Assembly (NCBI RefSeq): GCF_007744675.1
Contig: NZ_CP036269.1
Coordinates: 434,001 to 498,000, forward strand
Length of the DNA: 64,000 nt
Direction of reading: 5' to 3'
DNA from: Gimesia alba
Lineage (GTDB): Bacteria > Planctomycetota > Planctomycetia > Planctomycetales > Planctomycetaceae
This document shows, piece after piece, positions 43,236 to 52,069 of this stretch; position 1 is the first letter of the stretch, and every line of letters begins with the position of its first letter. The notes under the pieces were generated by a model. It saw nothing but the letters and a program-made list of their open reading frames with translations. It ran no database searches and was not told the DNA's origin. Position numbers and translations under genes: made by a program.

Positions 43236-45269
43236 ATGTTTGATAAACTGGTGCAGATGTTGTTGACGGTTTCCGTTCCCCCCGATAATCCGCGCGGCCC
43301 CCAATACATGGAACAGGTTCTGGATGCCCTGTTCACAGGCCAGCTATTCGCTGGCAATGTGGAACTACGAATCGAGCGAAGAAGAGGGGAGGTCATGCTT
43401 GCTTGTCGCGCCTCCCAGTCCTTACTGACTCGCTTCCAGCAGCAGTTGCAGGCTGCTTATCCAGACAGCCATCTGGTGCGGGGCACGGATGACGTTGATT
43501 CCCCAACCCGTTTCAGGCGTTGCTGGCTCTTTCTGCAACCTCAAAACAGTCGGTTACGCAGTTGGCAAGATTTTACAGACCAGGACCAACGACTGCTTGC
43601 CGATCCATTGTCGGGTGTATTGGCGACCATTGCTGAGAGCGCGATCGCTGCTCTCGTTCGCATCCAGTTCAAACCGTGTCCAGTTTGGCGAAAACGTCTA
43701 CTTGAGAGACACTGTGATCAGGAACAACGTTGCCATCGCCGTCTGTTTTTAGTGAGACTGGCGGTTGAAGTCTCTACTGGCGATGCCTCGTGTTCCCTCT
43801 TTCGCCAAAAGCGGGACGATCTGATCGCTGCCCTGGGACGTTTTCAAGCAGAGGGCACATTTCGATCGTCGTGGTTTCCTCGTTCGATGGTACTCTCGAC
43901 TCCGGAACTGGCCACACTCTGGCATCCGGCTACGGTTCAGGTCTGCTCTCCCACGCTGGCGACCGTCGAGAGTCGCCAGTTGCCGGCACCGGTACGGATT
44001 CCCCTCAAAAGAGAGGAACAAGAGCTAGCCGTGCTGGGGAAGACGACTCACAACAACCGGTCTGAGCTGTTTGGTATTCGGCCCGCAGATCGTCTGCGCC
44101 ATCTGGTCATTGTGGGGAAGACCGGGATGGGGAAGTCAACGCTGTTGTTGAATTTGCTAGCCTCTGATATCACAGCGGGAAAAGGCATTTGCCTGATCGA
44201 TCCGCACGGAGATTTGAGCGAGGCAGTGGCAGCCACTGTCCCCCGGTCGCGTACGAATGAAGTAATACTGTTTGATGCTGGGGATCGAGCGACTCCCCTG
44301 GCTTATAATCCCTTGGAATGCCTGCAGGAGACGCAGCGACCGTTGGTCGCTTCAGGAGTGCTATCGACATTCAAGAAACTGTATGGCGAGAGTTGGGGAC
44401 CTCGGCTGGAGTATATTCTGAGAAATGCTTTGCTGACTTTGGTTGAACAGCCGGGAACGTCCCTGGCCTCCTTGCTACAGTTGCTCAACGACGGAGCCTA
44501 TCGCCGGCAGATGGTGAATCGAACCAGCGATCCAGTGGTGCGTGCATTCTGGGAACAGGAATTTGCGAAATGGAAGCCGCAGTTTCAAGCGGAGGCCGTG
44601 GCCCCTATTCAAAATAAAGTCGGGCAATTTCTATCGCATCCGATTCTGCGTGGGATTCTGGGACAACCGCAGAACAAACTCAACTTGCGGACTGTCATGG
44701 ACCGGGAACAGATCCTGCTCATCAATCTGAGTAAGGGGAGAATCGGAGAAGACGCCTCCACCATGCTGGGTTCTTTCCTGGTAACCGGCCTACAGCTTGC
44801 TGCCATGAGTCGTGCGGAACTGGATGCTTCCGACCGCACACCGTTTTATGTCTATGTGGACGAATTTCAGAATTTTGTAACCGAATCCTTTGCAACCATT
44901 CTTTCCGAGTCCCGGAAGTATGGTTTGAGCCTCACTATTGCCAATCAGTATTTGGACCAGATAGAAGAACGGACCCGTCATGCGGTCTGGGGAAATGTCG
45001 GAAGTCTGCTGGCGTTTCAGGTGGGGGCCCGGGATGCGGAAATTCTGGCTTCTGAGTTGGGAAATCATCTGGCCGTTCAGGATCTGGTAAATCTCCCCCA
45101 GTATCGGGCTTACGTGCGGCTGCTAGTCGACGGAATGCCCAGCCGACCCTTCTCGATGGAGACGCTTCCCCCGCAACAGTCCAGTGACCCGCGACGTCTG
45201 GAAATTATCCGCAGAACGTCCCGTCAGCGGTATGGTCGCAATCAAAAAACTTCTGTCGCTGCGGACTGA
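43236..45269 (+). CDS. VirD4/TraG-like conjugation coupling ATPase
   Basis: The 677 residues include a P-loop G-K-T-G-M-G-K-S at 294-301 in H-L-V-I-V-G-K-T-G, a motif G-I-C-L-I-D-P-H-G-D-L, and Walker B F-Y-V-Y-V-D-E-F-Q-N-F, with the sensor region L-T-I-A-N-Q-Y-L-D-Q. This is the type IV secretion DNA-binding/TraM-recognition ATPase pattern. The first ~280 residues are an unassigned domain and there are no N-terminal membrane helices, unlike classical VirD4. It probably pumps DNA, either as coupling protein or as a HerA/FtsK-like translocase. A second such ATPase is at 62.5 kb. Confidence 0.83.
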   Translation: MFDKLVQMLLTVSVPPDNPRGPQYMEQVLDALFTGQLFAGNVELRIERRRGEVMLACRASQSLLTRFQQQLQAAYPDSHLVRGTDDVDSPTRFRRCWLFLQPQNSRLRSWQDFTDQDQRLLADPLSGVLATIAESAIAALVRIQFKPCPVWRKRLLERHCDQEQRCHRRLFLVRLAVEVSTGDASCSLFRQKRDDLIAALGRFQAEGTFRSSWFPRSMVLSTPELATLWHPATVQVCSPTLATVESRQLPAPVRIPLKREEQELAVLGKTTHNNRSELFGIRPADRLRHLVIVGKTGMGKSTLLLNLLASDITAGKGICLIDPHGDLSEAVAATVPRSRTNEVILFDAGDRATPLAYNPLECLQETQRPLVASGVLSTFKKLYGESWGPRLEYILRNALLTLVEQPGTSLASLLQLLNDGAYRRQMVNRTSDPVVRAFWEQEFAKWKPQFQAEAVAPIQNKVGQFLSHPILRGILGQPQNKLNLRTVMDREQILLINLSKGRIGEDASTMLGSFLVTGLQLAAMSRAELDASDRTPFYVYVDEFQNFVTESFATILSESRKYGLSLTIANQYLDQIEERTRHAVWGNVGSLLAFQVGARDAEILASELGNHLAVQDLVNLPQYRAYVRLLVDGMPSRPFSMETLPPQQSSDPRRLEIIRRTSRQRYGRNQKTSVAAD

Positions 45270-45290
45270 GATGATTGATAGAATGGGAGA

Positions 45291-45488
45291 ATGAAAGATT
45301 TCGGAACCGGTAAGACATTGAGCGAAGCCTCTCCCTTTTTACGGGACTCGGCCCGACGTCATGCATTGATCCTGGAAGTGGTTGAGCGAGATAGCGTCAT
45401 CGAAGGGTTGCCGCCGTTTACTGAAGAATTTCGTGCCCGGCTTAAAAAACAGCTGGAAGCAATGGCTCGTTCCGAAACCGTGGAATAA
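45291..45488 (+). CDS. Small hypothetical protein
   Basis: A 65-residue charged protein with GGGAGA four bases before the ATG, 21 bp after the coupling ATPase gene. The C-terminal half is helical (F-R-A-R-L-K-K-Q-L-E-A-M-A-R-S). No domain is recognised; it may be an accessory of the ATPase. Confidence 0.6.
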   Translation: MKDFGTGKTLSEASPFLRDSARRHALILEVVERDSVIEGLPPFTEEFRARLKKQLEAMARSETVE

Positions 45489-45573
45489 CCTCCCTGATCT
45501 GTAGAGTGACATTTTTTCCTTGTACAGAAGAGGATTGGGAGATCAGGGAGTGGGAGAAAGTGTTTCTTTTTTG

Positions 45574-45603
45574 CTGACAGAATGTGCCACTTTCTGCTAT
45601 ACT
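45574..45603 (+). promoter_or_regulatory. Promoter of the broken ParE-type pair, possibly leaderless
   Basis: CTGACA (45574-45579), 18 bp, TATACT (45598-45603). The expected start base is close to 45610, which is the A of the antitoxin ATG, so the transcript may have no leader. Confidence 0.5.
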
Positions 45604-45609
45604 AAAACC

Positions 45610-45857
45610 ATGTTAAAACCACGACTCACCGAAGAACAGCGGAATGCCCTCGACGAACACCACGGACTGGTGGAAGTGGACGAGGAAGGGCGAAAGTACA
45701 TCCTCATGTCGATTGAGATCTATCGAGATATGCTGGGGTTGGTACGGATGAGGAGTTGGCAGCTTCCCTCAAAGCATTAGAGGCAGGGCTGGCTGACGTC
45801 GATGCGGGGCGAACCCGTCCCTTTCGTGATGTCCTGTCCGAACTCGACGAAGCATGA
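45610..45857 (+). pseudogene. Frameshifted antitoxin of a ParE/RelE-type pair
   Basis: Frame 1 gives M-L-K-P-R-L-T-E-E-Q-R-N-A-L, a start common to small antitoxins, through to I-Y-R-D-M-L-G. The rest continues in another frame: T-D-E-E-L-A-A-S-L-K-A-L-E-A-G-L-A-D-V-D-A-G-R, ending L-S-E-L-D-E-A at a TGA that overlaps the toxin ATG. The break is at a run of four G near 45731; one extra G would restore a single 83-residue protein. So the gene is broken by one base, or the run was misread. Confidence 0.75.
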
Positions 45858-46172
45858 CATTTCGAGTGGAACTTTCACGCCGGGCGGAAGCGGACATTAA
45901 AAGTGCCTACGCTTATATCCGCAAGCATGGACCGGCAGATCCGAGTGCCTGGAAAGCCCGATCTTGAACAAAAATTGACCGGTCTCGAAACCTTTCCGGA
46001 AGCCTGTGGACTGGCTCCCGAGAACGAGTTTGTCAAAGCAGAAATCCGTCAGGCCTTGTACGGTCCGTTTCGGATTGTTTTTACGATTCGGGAACAAATC
46101 GTGTTTGTGCTAACCGTTCGCCATGCGGCCCGGCTTGCCTTGCAGCAAGACGAATTAAACAAAATCCAGTAG
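45854..46172 (+). pseudogene. Frameshifted ParE/RelE-type toxin
   Basis: From ATG 45854 the frame reads M-T-F-R-V-E-L-S-R-R-A-E-A-D-I-K-S-A-Y-A-Y-I and A-W-K-A-R, then stops (TGA near 45965). The continuation in another frame is clear: L-E-Q-K-L-T-G-L-E-T-F-P-E-A-C-G, then Y-G-P-F-R-I-V-F-T-I and V-L-T-V-R-H-A-A-R, the typical end of ParE/RelE toxins. One extra base in CGATCTTGAA explains the shift. Loss of toxin together with antitoxin is what one expects when the pair no longer matters. Confidence 0.78.
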
Positions 46173-46280
46173 TTGCCGCTTTGCTGCGATGCTGTTTCTC
46201 CATGTCGCTATTTTAGCGGGGCATTTCCCAGGTCGGACAGCTTCTTGATGCCATGATCGTTTTCTGGCACGCTGTTGCCC

Positions 46281-49200
46281 ATGTCTTCTAACGACGGCCA
46301 ACACAACACGGGAGAATCCCTTTCCGAATTGCAGGATACGGTTGAGTTGCTAGCTCAGGAAGTTCATGTATTACGGGAAGTGATTGACGAAATTCGGGAA
46401 GATTTTCGCTGGGCCGTTCAGAATGGATGTTTGACGGCAGGCGATGAAACTGTTCCTGAAAGTTATGACCGGAACTTTTTGAAGTCTGCACGACCGGAAA
46501 CCGATTCCGGGGGCAAGGAGGGCTCCACAGAGGACGTTGATCAACAATGTGACTCATCAGCGGAACATTCGTCTGAAGAACCAGCGGGATCAGTCATTGC
46601 CGGGGATTTGGATGAGCGGCTTCAGCAGCATGAGGAGTGGGCGGCAACGGTCCGTGATCCGGCAAAGGAGACCAGTGAGGGAGTTCGCATGCTTCAGACA
46701 AAAGATCGAGGTGCCTCGGCAGAGTATGAAATTGCGCCGTTACCCTCGGACCGTTGGGCACTTCGTACGGATTTGAGATACCATGTGGGAGATCTGAGAG
46801 GGAATTCTACTCCCTGGGCGGAGTATGAGTCCCGCGAAGCTTGTGTGGATCAGTTTATAGATCGTGCCAAAAAATTCTTTAGTGCAGACATTGATGCGGG
46901 TGGGAGCGATTCACAACGGCACACTCGCAATGAAATGTTAAAGCATTTTGAGACGAGTCTCTTCGGGTTTGTGGAGCCGGATGTCGTTCTTCAAGAAAAA
47001 GATCCAGTTGATTCATCCTCTGATGAGCATTCTGTCGAAGATAATCTTCTGACGTTGAAACGTCGCATTCTCGAATATCTCTCTGCTTGTGTCGGTTCAG
47101 TGAACCTGTCAGACATTCGCAGTGACATGGGGTTTACAGAGATCGACTCTACTGCCCCACTGGCGAATCCAGTCCATCGTGTTTTAGTCGCCCTGCAAAA
47201 ATCAGGCAATGTCTCTCTCGTTGAAACCGAGTTTGGCGAACCAGGGTTTCTGTTTCAACGTCCGCTCTTTCTTCGTCCTGATCGACAAGACAATTTTGAG
47301 GGAACCCCATTCTATCATTGGCCTGATCCGGATGAGGATCGGAATACGCTCACCGTGGATCGAGTTGGCGATCATGTCGATGGAGGCGAACACCGATTTA
47401 CTGTCAAACGAGGTGACACGGTTGAAGCCTTTTTTAGTCGCGACAAGCAGGAAATCGGCAAGGTGGTTGGGATCTCTCATGCAAACCGGGAAGTCCGCGT
47501 TTCATTCCGAGAAGGAAGTGAGGGAACGTGGTTCGCAATCGGCAGCATTTATCCCGCAGTCGAATCTGTTTCTGACGACGTATTCCCACTTTCGGAAGTG
47601 ATTGAGAAAGCAAATACACAGAATACGCCTCAAGAAAAGGAAGAAACTGAGATAAACCGCGTCTCATCATCAAATTTGGATTCCGGCGAAACCCCGTCTC
47701 GTGATTCCCACGGCAAAGGTGTGGAATCACTCACGGAACATCACCGGCCCTATCAATTTGATGACTTTCAAGCATTTCTGCAACGTCTCGATTCTGGAGA
47801 TTTATCGGCGTCTGAACTTCAAGCCGATTTCTCACGCCTGAACTCCAGCAGAGAAGCGTTGATTGCAGAGCTGCTTGCTGACAAGAATGCAAAAGCGTTA
47901 CAGGTGCTGGCCTATCGATTTGGGTGCCTCGATGCCCGACGGAACACAAAACAGCAGAATGGTGAGGCGATTATTCGGTCGATGTCGCTGGCATACACCC
48001 TCAAAAACATCGTCACCTATCAACCCTTCTCGGGAGAATCTTACGAAGATGCCATTCGTAAGGTGGTGGAATCATTGACTGATGAAGACATTCAGCAATA
48101 TGTTCAAGAACGAAAGGCCACGATAGAACAAAGCGAAAAATCCCTCACAAATCCGGAAACACTCGCTGAGTTCCGGTACTTCATTGATCGAAAAGGAGAA
48201 TCTCATCTCAGTCATGAGCAGTTGATCCAATATGATCGATTGCGAGCAGAGCAAACACGTTTGCAGCGTGCCAACAAAAAGCCAACAACCGTCGAACAAT
48301 TCTCGGGAGATCTCTTGGGCTTAGAGATCACCATCAAAGAGGGTTTTCATACTCGCCAAAACATTCCGCTCTGGATTTGTCAGTTGAATGAGCGCGTGGA
48401 TCGTGCTACATTCAGCGACCTGAAATTCAAGGCGAAACAACTGGGAGGCTGGTGGTCCAGTTTCAAGAAGGATGATGCCGGTTTCCAATTCAAGTATGAA
48501 GAATCCGCACAGAAATTCCAGTCGCTCCTGCATGGCAATGCAGATCGAAGCGATGAACTGGCAGACCGCAAAACACGGAAGATTGAAACCGCCAGTGAAC
48601 GACTTCTTCAATTGGCAGATGATCTTGAACAGAACGCGAACGAATCTTTGCAACAAGACCGGCAGACCAATACCGTTCGCCGATCAGAAATGGCAGCCGG
48701 CATTCGTGGACGGGCTTATGTCGATATTGCTTTCGCGGGAACCTTGCGGAGTCTGTCTACTGCTCTCGCTTCAGGAGAGGCAATCTATCTCGATGGCATC
48801 AGAACCAAGACTCAGCTTGCGACTCTGATTGCAGTCCTTCGACGTGCAAAACGAAAGCGAAACGATTTGCTCCTCAGCGAAAAAGGAGAAATGGGGATCT
48901 GGGATCGGCACAACGCCGTTGAAGAACTCGATCACCGCCCAATGGATATCGAAGACGCGGATTTCACAGAGTTCCCCTATCCCAATATCTATAAACGCAA
49001 TTTCACAGATGTGATTGCCCGTGCAGTCAATCGTAAGGGAGTCAAGCAACGGGCACAGAGAATGAAAAAATGGATTCCTGCTGAAGGAGATTTTATTCAG
49101 TTCAAAGAAGACTATGAGATCGAACGTTTTTCCGATTTCTGCACTCGTTGCAAAGATGTCGGTATCGATGTCCAATGGCTTGAGCACTCGCTCGGCGACT

Positions 49201-49853
49201 TTAAACGACTCCGTGCAGCCAATATTCACACACTTCCTGAACTACGCATGGCGCTCCGGGAACTGGTGCCGCATCTGCAAAAGAAACAAGCTGATGATCC
49301 CGTATTGAAAGCAGAACACGCTCTCGTTGGTCGCAAATTGGGTGGATTCTTTCCCACTCCGAAAACAATTATCTCTCGAATGCTTGAACTGGCAGATATT
49401 CAACCAGGAGACCGTATCCTCGAACCCTCCGCTGGAAAAGGCGATATTCTCGACATACTTCGTCAGCATTATCCTGATACTGAAGTGATCGCTATCGAAT
49501 TGAATGGCACACTCTTCGATGTTCTCGAAGCGAAAGGGCACAATGTCAATCGGGGAGATTTTCTGGAACATCAGGGCGAATATGATCGCGTTCTGATGAA
49601 CCCACCCTTTGAAAAAAGTTTGGATATCGAACACGTTCGCCATGCCTTCAGTCTGCTTGCACCCCACGGAACACTGGTCGCCATTATGAGCGAAGGCCCC
49701 TTCTTTCGGAATGACAGCCAGGCGACAGAATTTCGGAACTGGCTGAATGAAGTCGGTGGGGAATCAGAACAACTTCCCGAAGACGCCTTCAATAGTTCAG
49801 AAGCGTTTCGCAAAACGGGGGTTCGCACGCGGATTGTGACTATTACGAAATAA
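46281..49853 (+). CDS. Large plasmid-type protein with C-terminal SAM-dependent DNA methyltransferase
   Basis: ATG 46281 gives 1190 residues. The C-terminal ~170 are a class I methyltransferase: motif I in I-L-E-P-S-A-G-K-G-D-I-L (about 1045-1056) and catalytic N-P-P-F at 1107-1110 in V-L-M-N-P-P-F-E-K, the N6-adenine type. There is no recognisable target-recognition partner or nuclease. Residues 1-60 contain a coiled coil, 60-140 are acidic and disordered, ~250-320 look like a winged helix, and 480-1000 hold long helical segments. Similar giant methyltransferase-like genes occur on plasmids and ICEs, perhaps for escape from restriction or for unwinding-associated marking. It stands alone in a strand-matched block. 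Confidence 0.72.
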   Translation: MSSNDGQHNTGESLSELQDTVELLAQEVHVLREVIDEIREDFRWAVQNGCLTAGDETVPESYDRNFLKSARPETDSGGKEGSTEDVDQQCDSSAEHSSEEPAGSVIAGDLDERLQQHEEWAATVRDPAKETSEGVRMLQTKDRGASAEYEIAPLPSDRWALRTDLRYHVGDLRGNSTPWAEYESREACVDQFIDRAKKFFSADIDAGGSDSQRHTRNEMLKHFETSLFGFVEPDVVLQEKDPVDSSSDEHSVEDNLLTLKRRILEYLSACVGSVNLSDIRSDMGFTEIDSTAPLANPVHRVLVALQKSGNVSLVETEFGEPGFLFQRPLFLRPDRQDNFEGTPFYHWPDPDEDRNTLTVDRVGDHVDGGEHRFTVKRGDTVEAFFSRDKQEIGKVVGISHANREVRVSFREGSEGTWFAIGSIYPAVESVSDDVFPLSEVIEKANTQNTPQEKEETEINRVSSSNLDSGETPSRDSHGKGVESLTEHHRPYQFDDFQAFLQRLDSGDLSASELQADFSRLNSSREALIAELLADKNAKALQVLAYRFGCLDARRNTKQQNGEAIIRSMSLAYTLKNIVTYQPFSGESYEDAIRKVVESLTDEDIQQYVQERKATIEQSEKSLTNPETLAEFRYFIDRKGESHLSHEQLIQYDRLRAEQTRLQRANKKPTTVEQFSGDLLGLEITIKEGFHTRQNIPLWICQLNERVDRATFSDLKFKAKQLGGWWSSFKKDDAGFQFKYEESAQKFQSLLHGNADRSDELADRKTRKIETASERLLQLADDLEQNANESLQQDRQTNTVRRSEMAAGIRGRAYVDIAFAGTLRSLSTALASGEAIYLDGIRTKTQLATLIAVLRRAKRKRNDLLLSEKGEMGIWDRHNAVEELDHRPMDIEDADFTEFPYPNIYKRNFTDVIARAVNRKGVKQRAQRMKKWIPAEGDFIQFKEDYEIERFSDFCTRCKDVGIDVQWLEHSLGDFKRLRAANIHTLPELRMALRELVPHLQKKQADDPVLKAEHALVGRKLGGFFPTPKTIISRMLELADIQPGDRILEPSAGKGDILDILRQHYPDTEVIAIELNGTLFDVLEAKGHNVNRGDFLEHQGEYDRVLMNPPFEKSLDIEHVRHAFSLLAPHGTLVAIMSEGPFFRNDSQATEFRNWLNEVGGESEQLPEDAFNSSEAFRKTGVRTRIVTITK

Positions 49854-49935
49854 ATCACTGGTTTGCATGTGTCGTCACTGATAAAACTATCTATAAGTAC
49901 TTAACTATAATTAAAAAAACAGTAGAGTGTGATCA

Positions 49936-51045
49936 ATGAGTGATAAACTGCCAGCCCCAATACTTGATAATCCCGGAGATTTTCTGCTTTATGAGACAGA
50001 AGATGGACAAACTCGGATTGAAGTCCGTCTGGCAGAAGAGACCGTCTGGCTGCCTCAACGCTTGATTGCGGAGCTGTTTCAGACAACAATTCCGAACGTA
50101 AATCAGCATCTCAAAGCAATTTACGAAGAAAGGGAGCTTCTTCCTGAGGCAACTATTAAGAAATACTTAATAGTTCAAAAAGAGGGTAAACGAGAAGTCT
50201 CCCGGCAGGTTGATCACTACAATCTGGATGCCATTATATCCGTTGGTTATCGCATCAAATCGCATCGTGGTACGCAATTTCGCATCTGGGCAACCGAGCG
50301 ATTGCGTGAATATCTCATTAAGGGATTCACGATGGATGACGAACGACTCAAGCGAGCGGGGGGCGGTAATTACTTTGATGAATTACTATCACGCATTCGA
50401 GATATTCGTTCTTCTGAACGCGTCTTCTGGCGAAAGGTTCTCGATATTTATGCAACCAGCATCGATTACGACCCACAAACAGAAACCTCAACTCTCTTCT
50501 TCAAAACGATCCAGAACAAGATGCATTGGGCAGCTCATGGCCAAACCGCCGCTGAAGTCATTCATCGCCGTGCTGATGCAACGAAACCGAACATGGGATT
50601 GACCAGTTGGGAAGGGGCGAAGCCCCGTAAGACAGAAGTGAGCGTTGCGAAAAATTATCTCACTGAAGCAGAAATTGAAGTCCTGAATCGAACTGTCACT
50701 GCCTATCTGGAATTCGCAGAATTACAGGCGATGAATCGGCAGCCGATGTATATGACGGATTGGATCAAAAAGCTCGACGACTTTTTGCGTCTTTCCGACC
50801 GTGAAGTTCTCAGTCATGCAGGCAAGATTTCACACGAAATCGCCAAAGAGAAAGCAGAAGCAGAATACGACCGCTACAAAGAACAACAAGCTGCACTCCC
50901 TCATCCTGTTGATCAGGACTTTGAGAAAACACTGGATGAACTAAAGAAGATTGAACAAGTGGCTAAGAAAAACCCTGCCCAAAAACCTACAACAAACACG
51001 AAAACTAACAAGAAAAAAACAAACCGCAAGAAGAAAGAAGATTGA
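49936..51045 (+). CDS. rhuM: RhuM family protein
   Basis: The 369 residues match the RhuM family throughout: L-Y-E-T-E-D-G-Q-T-R-I-E-V-R-L, E-E-T-V-W-L-P-Q-R-L-I-A-E-L-F, Y-N-L-D-A-I-I-S-V-G-Y-R-I-K-S-H-R-G-T-Q-F-R-I-W-A-T-E and M-N-R-Q-P-M-Y-M-T-D-W. The tail after ~325 is lysine-rich and disordered. RhuM was named from a Salmonella pathogenicity island; homologues are frequent on mobile elements and in defence islands, and their action is not known. TATAAT occurs at 49906-49911, 30 bp before the ATG. Confidence 0.9.
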   Translation: MSDKLPAPILDNPGDFLLYETEDGQTRIEVRLAEETVWLPQRLIAELFQTTIPNVNQHLKAIYEERELLPEATIKKYLIVQKEGKREVSRQVDHYNLDAIISVGYRIKSHRGTQFRIWATERLREYLIKGFTMDDERLKRAGGGNYFDELLSRIRDIRSSERVFWRKVLDIYATSIDYDPQTETSTLFFKTIQNKMHWAAHGQTAAEVIHRRADATKPNMGLTSWEGAKPRKTEVSVAKNYLTEAEIEVLNRTVTAYLEFAELQAMNRQPMYMTDWIKKLDDFLRLSDREVLSHAGKISHEIAKEKAEAEYDRYKEQQAALPHPVDQDFEKTLDELKKIEQVAKKNPAQKPTTNTKTNKKKTNRKKKED

Positions 51046-51090
51046 CTCAATCGATCGTAAGGAGCTTGTGAGTCAGTCTTCTGTGACCTT

Positions 51091-51430
51091 TTACCTGTCT
51101 ACGGGTTGGCTGATTTCACTGCCCGCTTCGATTGTCTGCTCGCAGTCGATCATCTCAGGACGTTTGGTTGCGAGCAAGTCGCTCACGCGCTCGTAAAAAT
51201 TGCGAAGTGTGTCGCGGATCCGATGTAGAGGATTACGGCGAGCAGGAGCAGGCCGGCATCACCCCAGCCAAACGGGGCGGTCCAGAAACCCAGATGGATC
51301 CGTCTGGCGACAGGTACGACGCGCCCCACAAGGCCGTAAAGCCAGGCAATACAAACGCGATGAGCAGCCCGAAGTTGCTGGAGGAGATTTCTTTCAAGCG
51401 TACCAACACCATTCTAGGATCTCGCAGCAC
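51091..51430 (-). pseudogene. Fragment of a membrane protein gene broken by frameshifts
   Basis: Three pieces in three frames follow each other on the minus strand. From 51430: S-S-S-N-F-G-L-L-I-A-F-V-L-P-G-F-T-A-L-W-G; then F-W-T-A-P-F-G-W-G-D-A-G-L-L-L-L-A-V-I-L-Y-I-G; then R-D-T-L-R-N-F-Y-E-R-V-S-D-L-L-A-T-K-R-P-E-M-I-D, ending at TAA 51091. Together they read like the remains of a small inner-membrane protein with a soluble C-terminus. The order and hydrophobicity argue against chance. Confidence 0.55.
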
Positions 51431-51500
51431 GCGCCAGGTCTATGCGGCCAAGGTCCGTCAACTTCACATAATCTGGATGGGGCCGAGACTCAGTCAATAC

Positions 51501-51737
51501 TTATGAAGGATCGATTCGTTGTAAAAAATCCGCGAGCGGTACGTTATAGATCCTGCAGAATGCCGCCAGTTCAATCACGTCAATTCTTCTTTCCCCTGAT
51601 TCACACTTAGAGACAAAAGAAGCGTGAGCCCCAAATATTTTTCCTACCGTGGTTTGGGTTACCCCGGCTTCTTTTCTAGCTTCTTTTAAAGCTTTTAGTA
51701 GCTGTGAGTATTTTTGAGAGTAACGAGATTTCTTCAT
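51501..51737 (-). CDS. XRE-family helix-turn-helix regulator
   Basis: ATG 51737 (AGCAGG upstream) gives 78 residues. The whole protein is one Xre/Cro domain: L-K-E-A-R-K-E-A-G-V-T-Q-T-T-V-G-K-I-F-G, then F-V-S-K-C-E-S-G-E-R-R-I-D-V-I-E-L and Y-N-V-P-L-A-D-F. It should bind DNA as a dimer and probably controls itself or nearby element genes. The small plus-strand frame at 51862 starts 124 bp away in the opposite direction, so the shared region may be its operator. Confidence 0.85.
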   Translation of the reverse strand: MKKSRYSQKYSQLLKALKEARKEAGVTQTTVGKIFGAHASFVSKCESGERRIDVIELAAFCRIYNVPLADFLQRIDPS

Positions 51738-51861
51738 TAGCCTGCTCTTTTTTAATTTCAAGTTGCAGCAGACTATTCAGTTGGGCAGGGTATCCCAAAA
51801 TAGGAAATATCCTGAAATGGGAAAATGCTATTGGCACTCAAATTTAGAAATGGAGAAAGAC

Positions 51862-51966
51862 ATGACAAACGGTGGTTCAAAGGGACCTGAAGAAGAGAAG
51901 AAGGAAAAACCTATACAATCACCCTCGACCACTGAAGTGGGGCGCTTCGAAAAAAGTAGGTTCTGA
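51862..51966 (+). CDS. Very small hydrophilic protein (34 residues)
   Basis: ATG 51862 has GGAGAAAGAC directly upstream, and a perfect terminator hairpin follows the stop by 14 bp, so the unit looks like a real small gene. The product is rich in Lys and Glu (K-G-P-E-E-E-K-K-E-K-P) with no hydrophobic part. Function unknown. Confidence 0.45.
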   Translation: MTNGGSKGPEEEKKEKPIQSPSTTEVGRFEKSRF

Positions 51967-51980
51967 AGAAAGCTAAAGAG

Positions 51981-52012
51981 AACAGGGCGGCAAATTAATT
52001 TGCCGCCCTGTT
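51981..52012. terminator. Perfect 16-bp palindrome, bidirectional terminator
   Basis: AACAGGGCGGCAAATT and its exact complement meet with no spacer; the GC core flanked by A and T runs on both sides suits termination for the small gene (plus) and the 52070 gene (minus). Confidence 0.75.
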
Positions 52013-52069
52013 TCAGATTCAGAGAGAGTTCAAGGTAGGAGAGATTATATCAATCCGCTTGTTCCCTGA

